Source: Actinoplanes italicus
GTDB taxonomy: Bacteria; Actinomycetota; Actinomycetes; Mycobacteriales; Micromonosporaceae
Assembly (NCBI RefSeq): GCF_003001815.1
Contig: NZ_PVMZ01000045.1
Span: 1 to 34,118, forward strand
DNA: 34,118 bases
Direction: 5' to 3'
Position 1 is the first letter of the stretch. Every line of letters starts with the position of its first letter. Below the pieces are notes generated by a model, which searched no databases, was not told the origin of the DNA, and saw nothing but the letters and a program-made list of their open reading frames with translations. Shown here in pieces: positions 24,810 through 34,118 of this stretch. A program made the position numbers and the translations under genes.

Positions 24810-24995
24810 TCAGTCGGCGCGGCCGGGCGGTCCGGAGCCACCCAGGTTCGCCCGGGGTTTCTGAACCTGCCCCAGGACGAGCTGCATCGTCTCGATGAGC
24901 GCCGGGCTGTCGTCGGAGCGAAGGTCACCGAGGGTACGGCCCGTCAGCGAGACCATCGAGGTCTCGATAAATGTTGCACGCGGCTGCGCGGTCAT
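24810..24995 (-). CDS. FxsA-like RiPP precursor peptide lacking the FxSxx terminus
   Basis: A 61-residue peptide from ATG 24995; an upstream extension to 25142 has no family resemblance. Residues 9-45 (FIETSMVSLTGRTLGDL...ALIETMQLVLGQV) look like the leader of FxSxx-COOH precursors: a short hydrophobic strand, a conserved Leu-Gly-x-x-Leu turn, then an amphipathic helix. Such leaders bind the modifying enzymes. Canonical precursors end in FxSxx, the site of cyclophane formation; this one ends QKPRANLGGSGPPGRAD with no aromatic residue. It is the first gene of the minus-strand cluster, 36 bases before the HExxH gene. Codon use is normal for this genome (G/C third positions). Its role as a substrate is inferred from position and leader pattern. 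Confidence 0.62.
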   Translation of the reverse strand: MTAQPRATFIETSMVSLTGRTLGDLRSDDSPALIETMQLVLGQVQKPRANLGGSGPPGRAD

Positions 24996-25219
24996 CGATG
25001 GGTGGTCTCTGCCTCTTGAGAACTGGGCCGTGGGGGCTTGCACCGGATTCCCGTGTAGTCCGGTAACGATCAGGAGGCTCAGATTGTGATCTCCTTCACC
25101 GGGAAGAACGATACAGCAGGCGCCCGTCGTCGCTCGGGCCAATACACGCCGACCGTTAGGACGACCCCTTGGGAGGCGGCGAACCCGGAAGTGTCATACC
25201 CCCGGGTGAGAATGGCCGG

Positions 25220-26854
25220 ATGCTGGTGGCGGTGGTTTCTGATCAGGGCGGCAAGGGCGGTACCCTCGCCGACCTCGCCGAGGGCCGGCCACGACACGTC
25301 GACGATCTCGCCGCCGCTGTCGCCGAGCGTGAGGCCGACCGTCCCCGCTGGATCTGGTCCTCCACCGCGGACTTCTATCCCGCTCTGCTGCGGGCCGGTG
25401 TCCGGGTCTCCCGCTGTCACGACCTCGAGCTCACCGAGGCCCTGCTGTCCGGCCACGCCGGGCGCTGGGGTGAGCCTCGCGGAGTGCCCGCGGCGCTGGC
25501 GCGGATGCGCGGGCTCGCCGTCCCGGCCGACCGGCCACGGCCGGAGGCCGAGCCACCCGGCTTCGCCCAGGGTGCGCTCTTCGCCTCGGTCACGGCCGAC
25601 CACGTGGACGTCTCCGACCTGATCGCGGTGTATGAGGAGCAGGCTCGCCGTATCGGGGAGCTGGGCAGTCCGGGCCGCTTCCGGATGCTGGTGGCCGCCG
25701 AATCGGCCGGCGCCCTGATCGCCGCCGAGATGGGGTACACCGGCCTGCCGTGGCGTGCGGACATCCACGACGAGCTGCTGCGTGAGCTGCTCGGCCCGCC
25801 CCAGCCGATGGGGCCGCCCCGGCGGCTCGCCGAGCTGACCGCCGAGATCAACGCCGCGTTCGGCACCCACGGCCTGCACCCCGACCTGCCGGCGGAGGTG
25901 GTGCGCGCCTTCCATCGTGCGGGCATCGAGATCCCCAACACCCGGCGCTGGGTGCTGCGCCAGGTCGATCATCCGGCGGTGGCGCCGCTGCTGGAGTTCA
26001 AGGAGCTCTACCGGATCTGGACGGCGCACGGCTGGGCCTGGTGCGACGCCTGGGTGCGCGACGGCCGGTTCCGCCCCGAGTACGTGCCGGGTGGTGTGGT
26101 CTCCGGCCGCTGGGCGACCCGCGGCGGCGGTGCCCTGCAGGTACCCAAGGTGGTTCGGCGTGCGGTGGTGGCCGACCCCGGCCGGCGGTTCGTGGTCGCC
26201 GATGCCGGGCAGCTGGAGCCACGTGTCCTGGCCGCGGTCTCCGGTGATCAGCGCCTGGCCCGGGCCGCGGCCGCCGGTGACCTCTACGCGGCACTGGCCA
26301 CCGACTCGTTCGACGGCGACCGGGCCAAGGCCAAGATCGCGCTGCTCGGCGCGATGTACGGCCAGACCGGCGGCGACGCGATCCCGGCCCTCGCCGTGCT
26401 GCGCCGGCACTACCCGACCGCCTTCGAGTACGTGGAAGCGGCCGCCCGCACGGGTGAGGCCGGCGGCCTGGTCCGGTCCTGGCTCGGCCGCACCTGCCCG
26501 CCGGCGTCCGGGGCCTGGCGCGACGCCGGCCTCGACCCGCCGGACGAGGTGGCGCCACCGCCGGGCCGGGCCCGTGGCCGCTTCACCCGTAACTTCGTGA
26601 TCCAGGCCACAGCCGCCGAATGGGCACTGGTGCTGCTCGCGACCCTGCGTACCCGGCTGGCCGGCACCGAGGCCGAACTCGTCCTTTTCGTGCACGACGA
26701 GGTCGTGGTGCACTGTCCCGCCGAGCAGGCCGCATCGGTGGTGACGGCGGTCCATGAGAGCGCGGTCACCGCGGGACGGCTGCTGTTCGGCGAGACCCCG
26801 GTGCGATTCCCTCTGGACGTCTCAGTGGTTGGTGCCTACGCCGACGCGAAGTGA
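25220..26854 (+). CDS. Family A DNA polymerase with degenerate 3'-5' exonuclease domain
   Basis: A 544-residue protein of the actinobacterial 'bifunctional 3'-5' exonuclease/DNA polymerase' group. I use ATG 25220, preceded by GGTGAG; an upstream GTG would add unconserved residues. Polymerase motif A is ADAGQLEPRVLA (D328), the O-helix is R368...K372...L376...Y380 (RAKAKIALLGAMYG), and motif C is VHDEVVVH (H492-D493-E494), so both catalytic aspartates are present. The N-terminal 200 residues should be the exonuclease, but no DxE motif is seen, suggesting loss of proofreading. The position equivalent to E. coli Pol I Phe762 is Leu376. It is shorter than replicative PolA and lacks the 5' nuclease. 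Probable role: DNA repair or translesion synthesis, inferred. Confidence 0.85.
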   Translation: MLVAVVSDQGGKGGTLADLAEGRPRHVDDLAAAVAEREADRPRWIWSSTADFYPALLRAGVRVSRCHDLELTEALLSGHAGRWGEPRGVPAALARMRGLAVPADRPRPEAEPPGFAQGALFASVTADHVDVSDLIAVYEEQARRIGELGSPGRFRMLVAAESAGALIAAEMGYTGLPWRADIHDELLRELLGPPQPMGPPRRLAELTAEINAAFGTHGLHPDLPAEVVRAFHRAGIEIPNTRRWVLRQVDHPAVAPLLEFKELYRIWTAHGWAWCDAWVRDGRFRPEYVPGGVVSGRWATRGGGALQVPKVVRRAVVADPGRRFVVADAGQLEPRVLAAVSGDQRLARAAAAGDLYAALATDSFDGDRAKAKIALLGAMYGQTGGDAIPALAVLRRHYPTAFEYVEAAARTGEAGGLVRSWLGRTCPPASGAWRDAGLDPPDEVAPPPGRARGRFTRNFVIQATAAEWALVLLATLRTRLAGTEAELVLFVHDEVVVHCPAEQAASVVTAVHESAVTAGRLLFGETPVRFPLDVSVVGAYADAK

Positions 26855-26880
26855 AATAGTCGGTATCGTTGGCGGTCCGG

Positions 26881-26967
26881 CCGAGAGGCGCTGCAGCGGG
26901 GCCACCCGTCACGCTCGACCGGTGATCCACCCGAAACAAGGGCGCCTCCGACTCACTATCGGAGGTG
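26881..26967 (+). promoter_or_regulatory. S-adenosylhomocysteine (SAH) riboswitch with ribosome-site switch
   Basis: The leader of metH matches the SAH riboswitch pattern. GAGGCGCTGC opens the aptamer; GAGGCGC (26885-26891) pairs with GCGCCTC (26942-26948) to close P1; CACGCTCG follows (26910-26917), and its CTCG can pair with CGAG at 26882-26885 to make the pseudoknot; the 3' part is AACAAGGGCGCCTC. Just after it, CCTCCG (26945-26950) is complementary to CGGAGG (26960-26965), which contains the metH ribosome binding site. So without SAH the site can be masked, and with SAH P1 captures the same bases and frees it: an ON switch. The family and its logic are known; the competing helices are read directly here. 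Confidence 0.85.
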
Positions 26968-26973
26968 TTGGCG

Positions 26974-30570
<3,597 letters not shown>

Positions 30571-30638
30571 CGTACGTCCCTTCCGGAATAACCACGAAGG
30601 GCCAATTCGCGTACGAGTGCGCGTGCTCCTCGTTCGGA

Positions 30639-30675
30639 CAGCGCGGGCCGCCCGGCAACGGCGCGGCCCGCGCTG
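30639..30675 (+). terminator. GC-rich hairpin after metH
   Basis: CAGCGCGGGCCGC (30639-30651) and GCGGCCCGCGCTG (30663-30675) form a perfect 13-bp stem with an 11-base loop, 68 bases after the metH stop. No U-tract follows, as is common for actinobacterial terminators. It lies 48 bases before the dehydrogenase start, so it separates the two transcripts. Confidence 0.75.
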
Positions 30676-30723
30676 CTTGCCGCCGTGACGATTGGACCGG
30701 CCTGTCGTGGGCATGCCGGAGTC

Positions 30724-31908
30724 ATGCGAGCACTGACCTGGCAGGGCACCGGCAAGGTGTCGGTGGAGACCGTTCCCGACCCGAAGATCGAAGAACCGAC
30801 GGACGCCGTCATCCGGATCACCTCGACCGCGATCTGTGGCTCCGACCTGCATCTCTACGACGTCCTCGGCATGTACCTGGACAAGGGCGACATCCTCGGC
30901 CACGAGCCGATGGGAATCGTCGAGGAGGTCGGCCCCGAGGTCACCCACATCCGCCCCGGCGACCGTGTGGTGATTCCGTTCAACATCTCCTGTGGACACT
31001 GCTGGATGTGTTCACGAGGCTACTTCGCGCAGTGCGAGACGACCCAGACCCGTGAGCAGGGCACCGGCGCCTCGCTGTTCGGCTACACCAAGCTCTACGG
31101 CCAGGTCCCGGGTGGGCAGGCCGAGTTCCTCCGGGTTCCGCAGGCCCATTTCGGCCCGATCAAGGTGCCGGAGGGGTATCCCGACGAGCGGTTCCTCTTC
31201 CTGTCCGATGTGCTGACCACCTCCTGGCAGGCGGCGAAGTGGGCGGACGTCGAACCCGGCGACACGGTCCTGGTCACCGGCCTCGGCCCGATCGGGCAGA
31301 TGTCCGCCCGCATCGCCCGGCACCTGGGCGCGGAGCGGGTCATCGCGGTCGACAGCGTGCCGGAGCGCCTGGCCATGGCGGCCCGCAACGGCATCGAGAC
31401 CATAGACATGGGTACGGTCGACGACGTTCCCGACGCCGTCCGGCAACTCACCCACGGCCGTGGCGCCGACCGGGTCATCGAGGCGGTCGGCATGGAGGCA
31501 CACGGTTCGCCGATCCAGTCGGCGGCGATGAAGGCGGCCGGCATGCTGCCCGACCCGATCGCCCGCAAGGCGACCGAGACCCTCGGCGTGGACCGGATGG
31601 CCGCTCTGCATACCGCATTCGGTGCCGTTCGCCGGGCCGGGACCATTTCGATCATCGGGGTGTACGGGGGAAACGCCGATCCGTTCCCGATGATGGACCT
31701 CTTCGACAAGGGCGTGACCCTGCGCATGGGCCAAGCGCACGTGAAACGCTGGGTCGACGAGGTGATGCCCCTGCTCACCGGTGACGGCGACCCGCTCGGC
31801 GTCGACGACCTGGTCACTCACCGGATGCCGCTCGAAGAGGCGCCGCACGCGTACGACATCTTCAAGAAGAAGGACGACGGCTGCATCAAGGTCGTACTCA
31901 AGCCGTAG
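30724..31908 (+). CDS. Zinc-dependent alcohol/formaldehyde dehydrogenase (FdhA-like)
   Basis: A 394-residue medium-chain dehydrogenase starting at ATG 30724, with GGAG just before it; an earlier in-frame ATG at 30685 lacks a ribosome binding site. The catalytic zinc ligands are C38 (AICGSDLH), H60 and E61 (GHEPMG). The structural zinc uses C90, C93, C96 and C104 (CGHCWMCSRGYFAQC). A Rossmann NAD(P) fold follows (VLVTGLGPIGQMSARIARHLG). The long insert and the KADDG-like tail (KKKDDGCIKVVLKP) fit the glutathione-independent formaldehyde dehydrogenase-like branch. Its substrate could be formaldehyde or another small alcohol or aldehyde. It is monocistronic, flanked by hairpins on both sides. 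Confidence 0.88.
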   Translation: MRALTWQGTGKVSVETVPDPKIEEPTDAVIRITSTAICGSDLHLYDVLGMYLDKGDILGHEPMGIVEEVGPEVTHIRPGDRVVIPFNISCGHCWMCSRGYFAQCETTQTREQGTGASLFGYTKLYGQVPGGQAEFLRVPQAHFGPIKVPEGYPDERFLFLSDVLTTSWQAAKWADVEPGDTVLVTGLGPIGQMSARIARHLGAERVIAVDSVPERLAMAARNGIETIDMGTVDDVPDAVRQLTHGRGADRVIEAVGMEAHGSPIQSAAMKAAGMLPDPIARKATETLGVDRMAALHTAFGAVRRAGTISIIGVYGGNADPFPMMDLFDKGVTLRMGQAHVKRWVDEVMPLLTGDGDPLGVDDLVTHRMPLEEAPHAYDIFKKKDDGCIKVVLKP

Positions 31909-31913
31909 GTTAT

Positions 31914-31943
31914 CCGTCGCGGCCGGACCCTCGGCCGCGACGG
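31914..31943 (+). terminator. GC-rich hairpin after the dehydrogenase
   Basis: CCGTCGCGGCCG (31914-31925) and CGGCCGCGACGG (31932-31943) form a perfect 12-bp stem with a 6-base loop, 5 bases past the stop codon. This is a strong candidate transcription terminator without a U-tract. Confidence 0.8.
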
Positions 31944-32115
31944 TCACTATCTGGCCCGGTGAGGCAATAACTCCGACATTCGGTCGTTCATCCCGTCAAA
32001 TCTGACCGGCCGGCCGCTGAAATTAGCCGAACAGCCGATCCTCTCCCAAACTCCGTTGGTGTCTGCGGCCGTCGTGGTCGGCTATCGCTGCCCAAGTGTT
32101 TCGGAGGGGAGCGAT

Positions 32116-34118
32116 ATGAACAAGCTGACGCGAATGCTGATGCTCGGAATAGGTCTGGCAACTGGAGCCGCGCTCGGAATGGGGCCGGCGACCGCAGCGC
32201 CGACCACGACGGGTTCCAGCAGTTTTGCGGGCAATCCCGAAGGTGGACCGCCCGCCGTCGTCAAGGTGCCGGTCTTCAAGAGCCAAGCTGCCTGCAAGAA
32301 CATTGGTGAGCTGGGCAAACGGCACAAGATCTGGGTCAAGTGCGACTGCAAGCCCGCGCGCTTGAAACAGAAGACACAGGTTTATGTCCTCTCCTTGGAA
32401 AAACCCTCGACATGGCCCAAGAAATGGCCAGCAAAATTCCCACAGAAATGGCCTGACTTAATCGGCTGGGAGCCGACCGGCAACGTGCAGTTCATTGGCG
32501 GGGCGACCGCCACAAAACCTAAGACCAAGGTACCCGGCAAGACCACGCAGAAGCCGCCCCCCGGCAAATCGATGCCTGCCGCGAATGTCATCCAGCAGGC
32601 GGTGCAGCAGTCCGTCCAGCAGGTCCTCCAGCAGAGCGGCACAGCCGCGTCCCAAAGCGTGGTCCAGCAGGCGGTCCAGCAGTCCGTCCAGCAGGCGGTG
32701 CAGACGACGGGGAGCAAGACCTCCCAGAAGGCCAGCCAGCAGTCCATCCAGCAGGTCGTCCAGAAGGCCGTGCAGGAGGCCGTGCAGAAGGCGATCAAGG
32801 AGATCCTGCAGAAGACGAAGCCGACCAGCAAGCCGGCCAAGCAGCCCGCCCCGCAGGCGGTGCAGCAGGTGGTCCAGCAGGTGGTCCAGCAGGTGGTCCA
32901 GCAGGTCGTCATCCAGCTTCCGCCGCCGGTGATCTTTGAGTCCCCGAAGCCGGGTGGAACGACAAACAAGCCGGGTGGGACGAAGCCGGGTGGGACGAAG
33001 CCGGGTGGGACGAAGCCGGGTGGGACGAAGCCGGGCGGTACCACGCCGGGCGGGACGAAGCCGGGCGGTACCACGCCGGGCGGGACGAAGCCGGGCGGCA
33101 CGACGCCGGGTGGGACGAAGCCGGGCGGTACCACGCCGGGTGGGACGAAGCCGGGTGGGACGAAGCCGGGTGGCACCACGCCGGGTGGCACGACGCCGGG
33201 TGGGACCACGCCGGGTGGCACGACGCCGGGTGGCACGACGCCGGGCGGCACGACGCCGGCTGGGACCACGCCGGGTGGGACCACGCCGGGCGGCACGACG
33301 CCGGGCGGGACGACGCCGGGCGGGACCACGCCGGGCGGGACGACGCCGGGCGGCACGACGCCGGGCGGGACGACGCCGGGCGGGACCACGCCGGGCGGGA
33401 CGACGCCGGGCGGGACCACGCCGGGCGGGACCACGCCGGGCGGGACCACGCCGGGCGGGACCACGCCGGGCGGCACGACGCCGGGCGGCACGACGCCGGG
33501 CGGGACCACGCCGGGCGGGACCACGCCGGGCGGGACCACGCCGGGCGGCACGACGCCGGGCGGCACGACGCCGGCTGGGACCACGCCGGGCGGCACGACG
33601 CCGGGCGGCACGACGCCGGGCGGGACCACGCCGGGCGGGACCACGCCGGGCGGGACCACGCCGGGCGGGACCACGCCGGGCGGCACGACGCCGGCTGGGA
33701 CCACGCCGGGCGGCACGACGCCGGGCGGGACGACGCCGGGCGGGACGACGCCGGGCGGGACCACGCCGGGCGGGACCACGCCGGGCGGCACGACGCCGGC
33801 TGGGACCACGCCGGGCGGCACGACGCCGGGTGAGACCACGCCGGGCGGGACCACGCCGGGCGGCACGACGCCGGGCGGGACCACGCCGGGTGGGACCACG
33901 CCGGGCGGCACGACACCGGCTGAGACGACGGACCCGGCTGAGACGACGGACCCGGCTGAGACGACGGACCCGGCTGAGACCACGGACCCGGCTGAGACGA
34001 CGGACCCGGCTGAGACGACGGACCCGGCTGAGACAACGGACCCGGCTGAGACCACGGACCCGGCTGAGACCACGGACCCGGCTGAGACGACGGACCCGGC
34101 TGAGACGACGGACCCGGC
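32116..34118 (+). CDS. Secreted low-complexity repeat protein, 5' part only
   Basis: ATG 32116 has an excellent ribosome binding site (GGAGGGGA, 5 bases away) and the frame stays open to the window end (667 codons), so the C-terminus is missing. Residues 1-27 are a signal peptide (MNKLTRMLMLGIGLATGAAL...ATA). Residues 28-157 are a small domain with three Cys (C60 and a CDC pair) and an unusual Trp/Lys/Pro motif (WPKKWPAKFPQKWPDLIGW). Residues 158-268 are Gln/Val-rich with a four-residue QQxV period, probably helical. From residue 279 come 64 PGGT[K/T] pentapeptides, then PAETTD hexapeptides. The N-terminal part uses A/T-ending codons (AAA, TTG, TTA) much more than neighbouring genes, hinting at transfer. 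Thr/Pro-rich repeats suggest an extended, possibly O-glycosylated cell-surface stalk. I do not recognise the family. Confidence 0.85.
   Translation, partial: MNKLTRMLMLGIGLATGAALGMGPATAAPTTTGSSSFAGNPEGGPPAVVKVPVFKSQAACKNIGELGKRHKIWVKCDCKPARLKQKTQVYVLSLEKPSTWPKKWPAKFPQKWPDLIGWEPTGNVQFIGGATATKPKTKVPGKTTQKPPPGKSMPAANVIQQAVQQSVQQVLQQSGTAASQSVVQQAVQQSVQQAVQTTGSKTSQKASQQSIQQVVQKAVQEAVQKAIKEILQKTKPTSKPAKQPAPQAVQQVVQQVVQQVVQQVVIQLPPPVIFESPKPGGTTNKPGGTKPGGTKPGGTKPGGTKPGGTTPGGTKPGGTTPGGTKPGGTTPGGTKPGGTTPGGTKPGGTKPGGTTPGGTTPGGTTPGGTTPGGTTPGGTTPAGTTPGGTTPGGTTPGGTTPGGTTPGGTTPGGTTPGGTTPGGTTPGGTTPGGTTPGGTTPGGTTPGGTTPGGTTPGGTTPGGTTPGGTTPGGTTPGGTTPGGTTPAGTTPGGTTPGGTTPGGTTPGGTTPGGTTPGGTTPGGTTPAGTTPGGTTPGGTTPGGTTPGGTTPGGTTPGGTTPAGTTPGGTTPGETTPGGTTPGGTTPGGTTPGGTTPGGTTPAETTDPAETTDPAETTDPAETTDPAETTDPAETTDPAETTDPAETTDPAETTDPAETTDPAETTDP
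32950..33915 (+). repeat. 15-base tandem repeat, 64 units, encoding PGGT[K/T]
   Basis: Sixty-three units of CCGGGYGGNACSAMG type plus a longer first unit (PGGTTNK). The early units mostly end in Lys, later ones in Thr. Variant units PAGTT occur at 33256, 33571, 33691 and 33796, and PGETT at 33826. Synonymous changes form recurring blocks, a sign of segmental duplication by slippage or unequal exchange. The array keeps the reading frame throughout. Confidence 0.95.
33916..34118 (+). repeat. 18-base tandem repeat encoding PAETTD, continuing past the window
   Basis: Eleven complete units of CCGGCTGAGACSACGGAC type (one unit with ACA) plus five bases of a twelfth at the window edge. Units are nearly identical, differing mainly by ACG/ACC in the first Thr codon, so the array is young or homogenised. 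Confidence 0.95.

Noticed and set aside
23061..25019. 652-codon plus-strand open frame
   Set aside because: Antisense to the HExxH gene and the precursor; no motifs, Gly/Arg/Val-rich.
32950..33915. Collagen-like G-x-y protein
   Set aside because: The period is five residues (PGGTT), not the strict three-residue Gly spacing needed for a collagen triple helix.
32382..34073. 563-codon minus-strand frame reading as VVPPGVVPPG repeats
   Set aside because: Antisense reading of the 15-base repeat array; the plus frame has a signal peptide and a strong ribosome binding site.
32950..34118. CRISPR array
   Set aside because: Periodic units are contiguous 15- and 18-base coding repeats without unique spacers.

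Overview
The window looks like chromosomal DNA from a high-GC actinomycete, most likely Micromonosporaceae (Actinoplanes or a relative). The basis is the strong G/C bias at third codon positions, GTG and TTG starts, a MurL-type glutamate epimerase, NgcEFG-type sugar importers without their own ATPase, an FxsT-like NB-ARC/TPR protein and a metH gene behind an SAH riboswitch. The genus is an inference from gene content only.

Layout. 1-6.1 kb: the 3' end of an SPFH/band-7 protein gene, a small membrane protein, a SPOUT (TrmH-family) RNA methyltransferase, a flavohemoprotein-like reductase whose globin half has lost its haem ligands, a small cupin, and a divergent pair (serine hydrolase and MarR regulator) sharing a palindromic operator. 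6.1-8.7 kb (minus strand): murL and two tandem, paralogous secreted proteins with a 4-nt overlap. 9.1-16.7 kb (plus strand): one operon of an RpiR/SIS regulator and two complete sugar importers (binding protein plus two permeases each). The second is recognisable as NgcEFG, so the operon probably serves uptake of chitin or cell-wall amino sugars using a shared ATPase encoded elsewhere.

16.7-25.0 kb (minus strand) is the most unusual part. Read in transcription order it holds a 61-residue FxsA-like precursor peptide without the FxSxx C-terminus, a stand-alone HExxH-type putative peptide beta-hydroxylase, a 440-bp gap with a perfect inverted repeat, a nucleoside-phosphorylase/VMAP-like conflict protein, and (overlapping by 4 nt) an FxsT-like vWA/NB-ARC/TPR protein. 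No radical SAM enzyme is visible. This may be a reduced or variant Fxs RiPP system coupled to an NTPase-controlled conflict module.

25.2-31.9 kb (plus strand): a family A polymerase with an apparently dead exonuclease domain, an SAH riboswitch whose 3' strand can alternatively mask the metH ribosome binding site, metH, and a zinc alcohol/formaldehyde dehydrogenase. Strong GC-rich hairpins follow metH and the dehydrogenase. 32.1 kb to the end: the start of a secreted low-complexity protein with a Gln/Val-rich region, 64 Pro-Gly-Gly-Thr pentapeptides, then a Pro-Ala-Glu-Thr-Thr-Asp array still running at the window edge.
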